This document shows, in pieces, positions 1 to 11,575 of a stretch of DNA of 64,000 nucleotides. Source of the stretch: Haematococcus lacustris (lineage: Eukaryota; Chlorophyta; Chlorophyceae; Chlamydomonadales; Haematococcaceae); NCBI GenBank assembly GCA_030144725.1, contig JASKMD010000017.1, forward strand, positions 10,210,308 to 10,274,307, in the 5' to 3' direction. The notes below the pieces were generated by a model, which made no database searches, had not been told where the DNA came from, and worked only from the letters and a program-made list of their open reading frames with translations. Each line of letters opens with the position of its first letter. The first letter of the stretch is position 1. Position numbers and translations under genes: made by a program.

Positions 1-205
1 GCGGCTCAAGTCTTCACATTCAAAAATTATGCATTGTTTGCTCATGCGGGCATTGTGCTAATGTGATTAACATTATCAAAAATGGTGCAGTATCGAAAGA
101 GCATGAAGATTCCCAACCCCATGTTGGGAACGCCTGACTGCCAGACGGGCGCTGCAAAGCCTTGGGGTGGGCTGCGTGACTGGCTCTGGCTTAGTCTCTG
201 GCGCT

Positions 206-370
206 GACTCAGGCCAACAAAACTTGTCCAACAAGGAACAACATGTTTGCATGTGGGTAATCTCACTCAGCTACTACAAACACGTTGTAGCATCCTCGGT
301 CGCACCCTTGATGACTACCAACCCCATACCGGTGGCACTCGTTCAAGGGGCTAATCCCCCTTGACCACTG
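206..370. repeat. Dispersed repeat R1, copy a
   Basis: This non-coding stretch of about 160 bp recurs at 62773-62936 with scattered substitutions, and a short inverted piece lies near 25736-25768. Shared blocks include the segment around 'ccaacaaaac', 'aaggaacaacatgtt' and 'ctcggtcgcacccttgatga'. No reading frame is conserved between the copies, so it looks like a mobile-element remnant. Bases 1-205 show no gene and no repeat I can place. Confidence 0.7.
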
Positions 371-630
371 GGCACCTCACTGGTAACCTCAGACTGGAGG
401 TCAGTGGCCTTGGCACTTCAGACTAACTTTAGACACAGTCGGATGCTGAAGTCAGGCGACCCCAACTGTTTAAAAATGACAGTAAAACCGACCCCTGGTA
501 GTAGGACGGCTGTAACTCTGCACTCACTGCGCCAAATACTATGCTAGCTGTCTCAAAATGTAGCCAACCCATCCAGCTACCGTTCACCCATCCAGGATAA
601 TTTCACACTCAGTAGGTCGTGCACAGCAAA

Positions 631-1366
631 TAGGGTGTGTCCGCTAATATTAGCTCCGAGCCAAAAGTAGCGCATTAGCTAATACTAGCGCTAATAATAG
701 CTAAAACGGCGGGAGCTAGTACGGGGAGCTTAGATGAGCTGATTTGAGCCTATATGAGCTGATATGAGCTATCGGGAGCTGGTATGAGCTGATCGGGAGC
801 TGATATGAGCGAATATGGGCTAATATGAGCAAACCGGGAGCTAATATGAGCTACTATGAGCTACCGTACTCTCCCGATCGATTCCCTATCCCGAATCGTT
901 TTTTGTCCTTCGGGAAACCGGGAAAGAGTAAACAATGTAATTTTTCTGTCCTTCGGGATGTCGTCAAACAATAAGTTGACCTTGACGAAAGTGCCAGCAA
1001 TGGACCAGTTAGTGGTCCGGGGCATCAGTGCCGCCGACGCGGCTGCTAATCGGCACCGCGAGCTCCTTATGCACGATGAACAACGTTTCCGGATGTCTCT
1101 CAATCGTCAAGAGAGACCTCGACAGTCAACAATGTCGATCATGTGATTTTGATGTGAGATTAATGGGGTGGGAGGCTTAATTATTTCTATGCACGAAGGC
1201 GTTCTCATAAGTGACTTTAGACGTACTTTGGCCATCGGGGAACTTAAAACAATGAAACTTTTGGCTCGGGAATAATATTTTAATTATAGTTTCCGAGGCT
1301 TCGGGAATCGATCGGGAGAGTACGGTATTATGAGAACTAATATTAGTTTGGGGGGGAACCACCCTA
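631..1366. mobile_element. hAT-like non-autonomous DNA transposon (736 bp) with 8-bp target duplication
   Basis: The element starts TAGGGTG and ends CACCCTA, a perfect inverted pair. A weaker subterminal match (CTAATATTAG) sits on both sides. It is flanked by the direct repeat ACAGCAAA (623-630 and 1367-1374). The related sequence at 12586 carries ACAGCAAA once and no insert, so it is a paralogous empty site. An 8-bp duplication with TAGGG-type ends is typical of the hAT superfamily. There is no transposase frame. The left subterminal part (about 700-860) is a run of degenerate 'gatatgagct' units. Confidence 0.85.
864..1325. mobile_element. Inner inverted-repeat element flanked by TA, nested in the hAT-like element
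   Basis: The first 23 bp (864-886, beginning CCGTACTCTCCCGATCG) are the exact reverse complement of 1303-1325. A TA dinucleotide sits immediately outside each end (862-863, 1326-1327). A TA target with perfect inverted ends suggests a Tc1/mariner- or PIF-type MITE. An alternative is that this is an ordinary subterminal inverted repeat of the outer element. The short frame at 856-1146 crosses the boundary and matches no family I know. Confidence 0.6.
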
Positions 1367-1530
1367 ACAGCAAAGCATCAAAGTTGGTGATTCAAATTTG
1401 AGCCGTTGCGGAGCATGCAGTCATCGCTGCGACCGCCCGCGTCGCTTAGGCTGCTCTACATGAGCTTGCGCGTCGGCGGCAGCAGTCGGATCGGAAAGCG
1501 GCTGCGGCGATGTGGCACTGAGCCCACCTC

Positions 1531-2511
1531 CTCCCCGTACCTGGAGGGCAATGCCACAGCTCGACCATTTGGACTTACAACATGCTACTTACTAGGTTGA
1601 GCTCATCTACGACATTGTGACAAACGCTCATGCTCAGATAAGCCAAAAGCTCACTTTGGTCGGTGACCCCCAACAGTCTATGCAACGCCGATCTCAGGAC
1701 CAGGGCCATGCAGTCAGTCATACAACTCCACAACATGGCCGAATTTGGCCTCGGCTCCTCTAAGAGTTACACTCCCCTACATGCCATCCACCTGCGTGCA
1801 AAGTTTCATAGCTCAACTGCCACCCCACAGCCCCGTGGCCCTAATTCTGCTTGGAGAACATGATGTCACTTTGAAGATGTCAAACTGATAGAGGCCTGGG
1901 CTGTTTAATGTGCGGTTTGTTCTAATAAATGCGCCAATGTGTCAAGAACAAACATTCCATGGCCATTTTCCTGTGGATGCAACGGGTGCAACACAGTGGA
2001 GGACACAGTGGAGGAGGGGGGGTGTAAGCCGGTGATACTCTAGTGTGCGCCGACCCAACTGGTGTATACGGCGGAAGCGAGCATGGAGATATGTTTCAAT
2101 CACCCCGTCTAGGCGCCCCGTTGGGTGGCGGCCGGACATTCCATTTGTGCACGACCAGCTCACTACGCTAGGTAGATGAGGTCACAGGGATGCGGCTCAC
2201 CGTGCCAAGGAGAGCCGTCTCGCCGCTGTGATTTGTTCGCGGGCACATGTGGCAGTACGTGAGCAAAGAATGCAATGGCTTGCGCTGATGGTCAGATGAC
2301 GCGGACTGAATAGCAGCTGCCAATGTGATGAACGGTATCGAAAACGGTGCAGTAATGTGAGAATAATGATTGAAGTGCAGCTGCCAATGTGACAAATTCT
2401 ATCGATGTGCATTTTACCAACCCCATGTTGGGGCCACCTGAGCTGAAGTCCCCTCTGCTGAGACATTGAAGGTGGGGGCTGTGTCCTTTGGAGGTGCCCT
2501 TTGGAGGTGCC
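1531..2511. other. Gene-free stretch, transposon-derived sequence
   Basis: No frame here shows splice-supported coding sequence or a recognisable domain. Around 2480-2510 there are two copies of a 'tttggaggtgccc' unit. Similar units recur at 26970-27010 and, inverted, at 52515-52548, so at least the right part is repeat-derived. Confidence 0.5.
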
Positions 2512-2760
2512 AACCAAGGCCCAGCCCGCTGTGGCACAGTAGTGTGTGCCCCCCCTCTTGAGCTGTCATCAGCTTACACTTTGTGCATGTTTGGCATGCC
2601 AGCTCTACATTATAGCCCTCGTGGTCAGGCAATAGTGTAGGTGGTAGGCGACCATGAGCATGCCATGTGATGGAAACACCACACAGACAAACACACCGCT
2701 TTGTTGAGGTCCACACTTAGTGTTCGACTGCATAAAGGCTCAAGGTTGAGAGCCAAGGTG
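2512..2760 (+). mobile_element. Fanzor-family 3' tail T1 (non-autonomous remnant)
   Basis: The plus strand ends a reading frame with the residues KAQPAVAQ and a stop. It then runs through non-coding DNA that reappears inverted at 48869-49180 and 52210-52512. The far end, 'ggctcaaggttgagagcc', forms a small hairpin that is also present in those copies. The KAQ-type ending belongs to the Fz-A nuclease family in this window. Only the last codons and the following DNA remain. Confidence 0.65.
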
Positions 2761-2846
2761 CTGAGACATTGAAGGCACAATCTTGAGCAGTGGTTCAATG
2801 GCTCAATGGTCGAGTTGGTGGGACCAGCCGAGCTGAAGGGCCAGAA

Positions 2847-4598
2847 TTACAGCTCCTGCCTCTTGGGCCTGAACGCCCGGCTTGTGCGGCACTCAAACCC
2901 GCTGCCCTCACTACTGACGTCATCATCAAGCAGTGGCTCGCCAAACAGCTTGGTGGCAGTGCTGACGTAGGTGGAGAAGGTGTCGGCGCCAAACAGCACG
3001 AAGTGGACCTCTGAGAGGGAGCCACCGGCTGCTCCCACCAGCACTGCCCGCAGGGACACCTGGCCACATGCAAACAAATAAATAAATCTGGCAAAAAAAT
3101 AAATAGACAATTCTGTCGCCCCTCATGACTGTGGCGCTGTGACCTTGTGCATACAAGTGCAAACAAACAGGTGAATGGAGGCAGACTGCAGCTGGAGAGC
3201 CCGAGCGGGCATGTGGGCATGGGCGTGGGCGTGAGCGGGCACGGGGAAAGGGCCGAGCTGTGCGATCTGCACTTCTGAAAGACTGGTGCTGGCCCTCCAG
3301 GGCGCTGCGATGCACTACATGTCACTGCACTGCACTGCCTTGCAAGCTCAGCCAGAGAGGGTGGCATGGTCGAAAGCATCGTGATGACCATGGTGTGTGG
3401 GAAAATGAGAAGCGAGGCCTGGCATGGGGGCTGTCCCCGCTGAGTCTCAACCCCCCTGCTTGACTGACATCAGCGGCGTCATCTAGAGGGTACCCGTACA
3501 CGCCAGTGCTGATGGCGGGGAAGGCGATGGTCTTGAGCTCATGTTCGATGGCCAGCTTCAGGCAGCTCCTGCGTGCGAGCATGGCCAAACCAACCTTCAG
3601 TGGTGTAGCTTTGCAGTTCCCTTCTACAGCTGAGCTTAGGGTCAAGGCTTAGCTTTGAATGGTCAGCACCAGCAGCCTGATCATGAGCAAGGCCGCTGCC
3701 CCTGACCACGCCTTGCCGCCCCTAGCTACCCCCAGGCACCCCTGGCCACCCTTAGAGAGTTGCTGCCTGACACAGTGCCAGCTGCTGCCTGGTCTTGCCC
3801 AGTTCACAGAGCGACACGGCGCACCTGTAGGCGCTGGCCAGGGGCGGCGCTGAGGCGGAGGCGGACTCATAGATGGGCCCTACAGTGTGGATGATGTGCT
3901 TGACCGCCAGGTTGAAGCCCCTGCACAGCAGCCAACACCACACCTGGCAGCAGGCAGTGAAGACCTGCAGAGGCTGCGGGTTCCACATTGAGGCTGTGCA
4001 GTACTAGTACACAGGCGCTGCAGTGAGGCAGCCTCCGGCACCAGGGGTCCCTGCAGGCTGAGGCTGACTGCCCTGCACAGCTCCTTGCCGGCAAAGCGCA
4101 AGGACACAGTGCAGGGGCAGCACCAGCTGCTGCTGCTGCTGCTGGTCCTGGGTGACTCAGCCCCTCCCGCAGCCCTCACGGCGTGATGCGCGCCTCGCCA
4201 GTGGGGCAGCGCACCCCTGGCCTGATCTCTGGCACCGCCCGGCACGCCTCCAACAGCTCAGGGCCAGCTGCTCGGTGGATGGCTGCAGGGCATCATGGTA
4301 AATGAGCTGTGACAAAGCTGCTTAAAAATAGCCATAGACATCACATAGCATAGCACCTAGCGGCACACTGCCTCGATGAAGCGGAAGGGCTCCGCCAAGC
4401 AAAAGTGCATGGCTGAGGCACATGCAGGGGATGCAGGGCATCAGAGCACTGGCCTGCATGATGAGGGGAGTCGGGGTGAGGGTAAGCTGGCCACCAGCAG
4501 GTTCAGCAAGCTTCAATAGCTCCCTGCCTGGCATGCTCAGTGACTAGGGGAGTGACTGTCATAGGTCCTAGGAAGTGTGAAGCAGTCCTAGGAAGTGT

Positions 4599-4672
<74 letters not shown>

Positions 4673-5222
4673 ATAGCAGCAGCAGCAACAATAGCAGCAG
4701 GCAGGGAGGAACGTTAACTATGCAAACCTGAAGGGTGGAAAGGGGAAGGTCAGAGACCTGGCAAGTGAAGCTGGATGCTGCCCAGAGGGTGATATGTGAT
4801 GTGTGACCCTGGTTTTGTGGTCTTATGTGGGGAGGCAGGCCAGTGGCAGCCAACCTACCTCCATCCACTCCGCCTCCGCCTAGCATGCGCATGTTGGCTG
4901 CATGCAGCAGTCGAGCAACCCAAGATTGTGATCAGCAGCCAGGTGGGTTGCATGGCCCAACCATGTTCATGCATTATGGCTCTGCAGAAGGGAGGGTGAG
5001 GGGACATGCACATGGGTGAGGGGTGATGCCCAGCAGCCATACTAAGCTGGCTGCCCAGCAGTGACTGCATGAGTCATGCACACTGGACATGAAGGTGTGG
5101 GCATCATATTTACCTGCATTGACAATGGCATCCCCCTCCCAGCTTGTGATATCCCCTTGGGACAACACAAGACGCGTCTGCTCGCTAAGCTTGAAGATGT
5201 GGCGTTTGCGTCTGGCATCCAT
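2847..5222 (-). CDS. Macro-domain (ADP-ribose-binding) protein, 7 exons
   Basis: The product is a protein of about 232 residues that is almost entirely one macro domain, expected to bind or hydrolyse ADP-ribose groups. Exons (high to low): 5222-5114, 4897-4859, 4282-4180, 3920-3825, 3568-3469, 3418-3331, 3010-2847; all phases close. Visible motifs in order are [17 protein letters not shown], then GGGGVDGAIHRAAG (the substrate loop), [40 protein letters not shown] (the second ribose-binding loop) and [11 protein letters not shown]. This layout matches the MacroD/YmdB group. An in-frame stop lies a few codons upstream of the ATG at 5222, which supports that start unless an upstream exon at 5336-5519 is joined. 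Exon 6 is the least certain. Intron 2 holds a CAG-type repeat. Confidence 0.88.
4602..4698. repeat. CAG trinucleotide repeat with CAA interruptions
   Basis: About 23 perfect AGC units run from 4602 and are followed by AAC/AAT-interrupted units to 4698. They lie in the intron between macro-gene exons 2 and 3. The frames through it (poly-Ser, poly-Leu) are low-complexity artefacts, not coding sequence. Confidence 0.9.
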
Positions 5223-6069
5223 ACTGGCCGCCCTGTTTGCCACAACTTAATGGGCTCTAAGCAAAAGGGGGCTAAGCTGCGGGCTGTGGGTCTATGACAG
5301 CGCAACATGTGTTTACAGCCCTTGTATTCACCTGGTTTGGTGGATTGCCGCGAAAACCTCGTTGATGGCGCGGCGCCCTGATGTTTGTAGTGCTCTGGCG
5401 CGGAGCCCTACTAGCATTTTTGCAGTTTCGGAAGCTGGAAAGAAATGAGGATTGATCCTATGACCAGCTGTCTTGTGCGTTTCCTGTGCTTCTTGCTTCG
5501 CCCTCTCTCTACAAAACAATGAGGAGGGCGGTCATGGCCGGACTGGCAGCCAGCCTTCAGCGCTCACCTTGAAGCTCCTGTAATTGTGCCTGCGCAAGTT
5601 ATCGATGACCCAGCGCTGCCAGTTCCAGCTAATGCTCTCGCAACACCTCTGGGGAGGAGTGAGACCGATGACTGCGGCCGGAGTGCAGTGTCGCGACACG
5701 GAAGCAGGTTCGTGTCTTGATGAGATGCTGCTCCACCCTCAGCAACACGAACGGTGTCTGATGATAGTGACCCTGCCGTGTTGTGTTTATGCCGTGCCGT
5801 GTTGTGTTCATGGCTAGCTGGTACCGACCGCGGGAGATGTCCCGCTAGAGTGGCCGGCTGTGGCGGCACAACCTTGGCGTAGGCTGTAGGAAGACACCAC
5901 GGAAGCCCGCGCCAGTATAGACCAGCAGGTCCATCGGCTGCAGCGGGGCATCCAGCGGCTCGCCCAGTGCCTGTTGCACATGTATCGCCTGTCACACAAG
6001 CCGGCCGAGGAAAGCATAGTCGCAATAACACGCCGCCGATGGTACTCGCTAGCCACTGTAATGTCGGGC
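5223..6069. other. Intergenic stretch between the macro gene and Fz-A
   Basis: On the minus strand, 5519-5336 is open and ends at a good splice donor (CAG|GTGAAT), so it could be a 5' exon of the macro gene. Its phase does not join the known first exon and it has no in-frame ATG. The rest, 5560-6069, is open on the minus strand as an extension of Fz-A but has no resemblance to the family's normal C-terminus, so I do not call it coding. Confidence 0.4.
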
Positions 6070-7077
6070 TGAACTTTGCCTTGGCCTTGGCTGGCAGAGC
6101 TCCCTGCTCTGGCCAGTGGCACATCTCCAGTGGTCGCCACCTGCTCTCCCCAATGCGCTGCATGTTCAGCGCTGCATTGCAGTTCCTGTCCAACCACCTG
6201 CCTGGCTGTGGTGCTGGCTCGGCTTTGGCAGCCTTGCCATGGGCCTTGCCTTTGCCGTTGGCGGGCTGTGTGGGCTCAACTGCCGGCTCAGCCTTGGTGC
6301 GCTTGTTGTGCTTGGCTGGCGGGGTAGTGCTGGGCCCAGACTCTGAGGCTGCAGCCTGTGGGGCATCCTGGCTGCTGCGTGGGGCCACTACCGGGCACCA
6401 CGTCAGGCCCCGCACTGGTTGGTCACGCTGTTGGCTCCATGCTGGGCGCACCAGGCGGTGTATGCTGGGGCCTTCCAGCCTGCAGGCCTGGTGGGCTGCT
6501 CATGGTCCAGCTCCTCCTCACATGGCTGCTGGCCATTCACTGCTGAGCTGACCCGGGTGGTGCGGTGCTCATCCACAAGCACCACCCTGCCCCGCCGCTG
6601 GTCTGTGCCCCTGGGCCTGCACACCACCTTGCAGCAGGCCCGCAGCACCGCATCAGCACCCCACCCTCCCCCGGTGCCAATGCCAGCTGCGCCAAAGAAG
6701 ACCACCAGCTGCTTGGGACGCCCATGGCGCTGCATGGACACCTCCGCCATGTCCTCCTCAACTGCAGCCATGCACACAAGGCACACATGGTGGCTGACAT
6801 GGTGGCACCAGGCTAGGCATGGCACAGTTAACCACTCTTTCACATCATGTCCAATCAACCACCTCTCAGTCCCTTGCCCTCCCTCTCTCCCACCCTCACC
6901 TTCTTTAAAGAACTGCTCCAGTGTCAGGTCCTGAGCTCCGTACAGCCTCAGTCGCTGCTGTGACCACTTGGGGTCCAGGTACACCTCCCACACCGCATCC
7001 CAGGTGGCCAGGGTGACGGTGACGTGCTTCAGGTTGGCCTCCGGGGACGTGCCGGCTGAGCTGGCTGCTGCCAGGTG
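6070..7077 (-). pseudogene. Fanzor/TnpB-like RNA-guided nuclease, 5'-truncated and frameshifted (Fz-A)
   Basis: This is the C-terminal half of a Fanzor-type nuclease, the eukaryotic relative of transposon TnpB. Exon one, 7077-6900, encodes VTLATWDAVWEVYLDPKW and ends LEQFFKE. Exon two starts at 6761 and carries QLVVFFGAAGIG, GGGWGADAVL and VVLVDEHRTTRVSS, in which the Glu (6568-6570) fits RuvC-II. Near 6470 the frame shifts by one base and resumes as RPAWSQQRDQPVRGLTWCP. It ends with WLDRNCNAALNMQRIG, where the Asp (6188-6190) fits RuvC-III. The RuvC-I exon is absent upstream, where the NT-C2 gene ends only 44 bp away, and the normal tail is lost after about 6080. It is therefore dead unless the frameshift is a sequencing error. 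Confidence 0.75.
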
Positions 7078-7121
7078 CTGGAGGTGGGGCTGGATCGGAG
7101 TCAGCCACCACTCACAATTGG

Positions 7122-9548
7122 CTAGGGACACTCACCTTTCAATTTCCTTGTAGGGCCCTGCTTTTGCTTGGCGGTGCCCTTCCGCTTCTTCTGGTATTCT
7201 GGAATTGGCCTGGTGCGCCTAGCCTGAAGCCAGCGGCCCATCGGAAGCGTAAAGGCTGTCCTTTTACACTTAAATTGGGGTGATGACAAGATGAAAAACA
7301 ATCTGAATGTCAACGGTACAAGCTCATGAACACGTCTTGTTGCACACCAGCTTTGATGCACACCTCATGCAAGCAGTGACAGCTTCGCCGACGAGCGCTG
7401 ACTCAACGCCACGCACGACTAGCTCGGCCACTCGGTGGTTCACCTGCCTTGGTCTGCCGGCACCCCGTCGCCTTGGATGCTGCCAAGTTGCACCTCGCGG
7501 CTGGACTTGCTCCTTTTCTTCTTTTTCTTTTTCTTGGGTGCCGCCTCCCCGCCCTGTGGCTCCACATGACTGGCCTGCTTGTCGGCCAGCAGGGTAGCCT
7601 CCTCTTGGCCATCAAGGGGTTGGAAGCGCGGGCCACAGCAGCAGCAGACGTAGTCCTTCCACGACGCTGTTTGCAGGCGGTGGCCTGGCGCCTCAGGGGC
7701 CTGCGCACAGCGGCAGCATGCCCCAGGTGGCTGTTGTATGGTGACACATGTCTTCCTGATGACCCAGCCTAGGTCTGCTTGTGCCGAGCGTGCGATGTGC
7801 AAAGATGAAGGACAAGAAGAAGAAGAAGAAGAGGAGGAGGAGGAGAAGAAGGAAGAAGCATGTGCAACACCAACACATACACATTCACTTCGGCAGGCAG
7901 CTCAGGGTAGAGTGTAGCCTCACGCAATGGAGGCCTAGAGCCAGGCACTGCTTGTGGCCACTTGGTGCTTAGGGGCTTCCCCTATACATACGAGTTGTTG
8001 ACTAGGCATGGCTGCTGCTGGTTGCTTGTCCGCAGTTCAGGCTGGCTATTGAGCGCAAAGCGGGAAGGTGCTGCACCTAGCTGATGTGAAATAGGACAGC
8101 ACAGGGGTGCACACTGAGCACCGTGTCAGCCGCTCCCTGTCTCCCTCAGCTCCCTCACCGGCCTTAAAACCACCCAGCCATCCTCCAGCCAGCCCCCTGC
8201 TGCACAAAAGCACCCCAAGCGCTCCGCCATTGCCTCACCTGCCCTTGCAGCTTTGCCTGCGAGCGCTGCTTGTACTGCGCCAGTGCTGCAGCTGGGTCTT
8301 GGTGCTCCTGCTCACTCTTAATGCGCTCCACCTCCTCGGGGTCCACAGGCAGGTCGTAGTCCTGCACGGCAACAGTCAGGCACCGGCTGAACATGTACCC
8401 TGTCAAAAGGCACCTTATGATCTCTACAACTGGGACGAGCTGATGGGCAGCAGCTTTCCTGCAAGCAGACAAGCCCAGCCCTCCCAGGTTGCTCTGGGTC
8501 AGTTCACACAGCCTGGGTTGATGCGGGCGAGCAGACCAGACCAGCCCCTCTGTGTGTTCAGCCAGTGAAGGAGGCGGTCACACCTGCTGTGCTGCAGGTC
8601 AGGGCAGGCCCTGGGATGAGCCTCATGCAGATCAGCTCACGTAACACACTTCCAACAAAGGCATGACCATCGCCCCTGAAGCTGAGCATGGTGGGATGGC
8701 CTGAGCAAGCTGCCCTCACCATACAGGGCTGTGGGCTAACAGGGCAGAGATCTGTCGCCATGGGTTCAGTCTGCAATGGATCAGTTCACGCGACAGCCGT
8801 ATGGCTATGGCATGGCTGGTGCTAGGGGCTGCCGCCCACCTCTGGTATCTCGTCAGGGATGTGGTGGTCCCTGACCCGACGCTGCTTCTGCTTCTTGCTG
8901 CGCCCTGAGCCAGGCCGCTGCTCCGACTGAGGTTGTGCGCCCGCTGCAGCATCATCAGCCTGCTCCGGGTCAAAGCCGGACAAGTCCTGCAGCCATGTGC
9001 GGATGGGCATCGTGGCCAGGTCGGACATGGGCAATGGAAAGAAAGATGCAGTCTACATGCTGAGAGCAAGGGTCAGTGAAAACATGTCCACCCCCAGTGA
9101 CGTTACCCTGTTAAAACCTAGGGCTGTGCCTAGCAGGGCTTGAACCTAGGACCAGAGTGCTTACAATGCCCTGTACAGCTGTATGCAGCCCTCTGGCCCC
9201 TGCCTCCTGCCCGGCCCTGTACAGGCCTGCACTGTCCCAAGCTGAGCTGACATGTCTTTGGTCAACAGCAGTGAGGTTGCTTGCACCAACTTCTTCTCAC
9301 CTGCTGACCGCCTACCTGCTCATCAGCTTCTGCTCGGTCTGGTGCTTGGTGGTGATGATGGTGGGCCTTGCGTGATGTGCTGGCACCTGACTGCTCAGTG
9401 ACCTCAGTCCCCTCCGTGACCTCAGTCATGGCATCAGGGTCCAAGTGCAGGTTCTTCACCCATGCCGCTTTGATGCTGACCTTGAGCTTTCCATGGGGCC
9501 TGCAAGTGCACCAGCAGCAGGAGCAGCAGCAGGATCAGCATCATCAAC

Positions 9549-9579
<31 letters not shown>

Positions 9580-11575
9580 GCGGCGACAGCAGCAGCAGCA
9601 TCAGCGTTCAGGGGGGAGAATATGCTGGAGGGGCTGGCAACTTCAGGCTTACTCCGACTCTGCACAGCTGGGTGCCGTCAGCAGACCTGCTCCACAGCGG
9701 CACAGGGAGGGGTCGCAGTCCAGGGAGCAAGGAGGCGGATAAGGCCAGGGCCAAGGGTAGTGGGAGGGATGTGGGAAGTGTGTGCAGGAGGGAAGGAGGC
9801 ATAGAGCAGATCACAGTGACAGGGATAAGGGCGCAGGGCCCACTGTGTGACTTGTGTCACTCTAGCTGTGCTAGAGACGCACAGCCTGGTCATGGCACCC
9901 CACTACACCCCATGTCTCATGGCCCTCTACCTAGCAGCCAGGAGCAGCTGCTGCGGGTGCAGCCTGATATTTAGCTGCAGGGAGTGAGAGGTTGCAATGT
10001 CACAAGCTCCAGCTGCTGCTCCTCCAGCTACTGCTTCTGCCCTGGCAGCTGCTTCTGCATTGCCCTCGCTCCAGCTGCAGTTACACCAGTGGCTGCCGCT
10101 GATGTTCCTGTTGCCCTCAGGCAGGCCTAAAGTGGGGTGGCAAGGTGAGGGGCCCACCTGCACTGCAGGAACACATCCTGGGGTGTGGGGTCCAGCTCCC
10201 CTGTGCAGAATGCCGCCAGGTCCACCTTGACCTTTCCCAGCGTCTTACGCTCATCCTCCCCCTTGCTCCCCTTCACCACCGACTGCACCTGCAAGAGGTC
10301 ACACACACACTGCCCCCTGCTGAGCGCCTGCAGGCTATTGGGGAAGCTATGTCAAGGTACAAATGTCTTCAAGGCGGTGCGCCTGCCTCCATGTCTATGT
10401 CTTTCATTTCAGCCATTTAGCAGTCTAACAGACTTAGGCCAGCGATAAGGTCAGGCCGGAGGGTCCCAAACGTGGCTCTGCCTACAATGTCGCCAAGCAA
10501 CGAAATGTACAGTGCACTGATGTGCTGCTCTACTGGCCCCCTCCAGCTCACCTTGAAGGTGTACTCCTTCTTTTGCATGCCATCAGCATCCTTGTAGATG
10601 GTGGCAGTCTGCATGCACAGGCAGGCACGCAAGGTGGTGGTGACACTGGTGCTGATGCTGGCAGGCACATGGGGCCACAGCTGGTGGCTAAGGTCTGCAC
10701 CACCCGGCTTAGCCAAGCTGTGGGTGGCCTCGTAGACTGCCAGGAGGCCCAAGGTGGCAAAGCTGAAAGCCCGGCCAGCAGCACCTAAGCCAGTCTCCGG
10801 TTGTGCCTGCTATGCCGGCCCAGGCTGCCCAGGCTGCCAGGGCTAGGAAGCCACAGGTCACTGTGGTAAGGTTGAGGACGTTTCTGTTGTGCTGTTGTCC
10901 TGATCCTGGTCCTGTTGTGCCCCCCATGCTGGCCCAGGCTGCCAGGGCTGGGAGGGCACAGGTGGTAAGGTTGAGGGCATCGCTGCTAGCCGGGCCCCAG
11001 GGACTGCTGCCAGTCTCACACTGCCATCCCTGACTTGATCGCAACCTTGATGTCTGCGGGGACTGACCTGCCGTAGGTATTGCTTCCAAAACACGGCATG
11101 TGTTGTTTGGTTTACTGTTTCAGCGTCTGTGACAAAGAGTTTGCCGCCTCTCTCCCAGGCAAACAGCACACGTTCAATGCCTGATGGTATCTCGCCTGCA
11201 CATTGACGTAGGTGACATAGGGGATTGCTGAAATGTTTTGAAGTACTATGTCATGCTAGTGAGGCACTGGGAGTGGCACAGCCTTGAAGCCCACAATGGG
11301 TGGACAGTACCCACCCACAAAGTAGGGGATGACCTGCAGGGACATGAGAAGCAGCAACACACTCCCATGTGAGTCTGCTCACTGCGTACCGGTAGCCCTC
11401 ATCTGTCAAATTGCCTTGCAATTGCAGCACTAGGTTGTAGTCAGGTTGTGGCGGAACTGAGGAATGTGAGCCCTTGGGATTACAAGCCACTACTGCTCAC
11501 TTCAAATTGGTACTGCAGCGCCTGTCTCCCGCGAGCTTTCTGAGCTGCATTCTGAAGCTTGCGTCCCAGGGACAT
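7122..11575 (-). CDS. NT-C2 (EEIG1/EHBP1 N-terminal C2) domain protein
   Basis: Protein of about 410 residues; function unknown. In other eukaryotes this C2 variant tethers proteins to membranes or cytoskeleton. Firm exons: 11575-11501, 11195-11068, 10608-10552, 10288-10158, 9499-9316, 9052-8840, 8361-8239, 7700-7494, 7223-7122. The start MSLGRKLQNAAQKARG leads to the domain: VLFAWERGGKLFVTD, AVFWKQYLRQ, ATIYKDADGMQKKEYTFK, KTLGKVKVDLAAF and PHGKLKVSIKAAW. After it come a His run, a basic region, a Cys cluster (CCCCGPRF) next to poly-Lys, and a basic tail ending KLKGECP. The short second exon near 11435-11410 (VLQLQG) does not join in phase with the first and would need a GC donor. I suspect a base error or an unusual intron there. 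The intron at 9500-10157 holds CAG/CAA repeats. Confidence 0.75.

Larger units (their letters stand above)
470..1530. mobile_element. Dispersed element A, copy 1, split by a later insertion
   Basis: The two flanks, 470-630 and 1367-1530, align in order with one continuous stretch at 12443-12745. Both copies share 'cgacccctggtagtaggacg' on the left and a block that translates as MQSSLRPPASLRLLYM on the right. That short frame is open in both copies but has no recognised domain. The interruption at 630/1367 is a separate transposon. Element A's own ends are not defined. Confidence 0.75.

Noticed and set aside
4503..4892. Minus-strand frame with a long poly-Leu run that includes [10 protein letters not shown]
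   Set aside because: Only the first 39 bp (4897-4859) are a macro-domain exon; the poly-Leu part is the CAG repeat in the following intron.
5967..6551. 194-residue plus-strand frame
   Set aside because: It is the antisense shadow of Fz-A and shows no splice or domain support.
9120..9170. tRNA-like stretch (GGTTCAAGCCC-type T-loop on the minus strand)
   Set aside because: No matching acceptor, D or anticodon stems could be paired around it.
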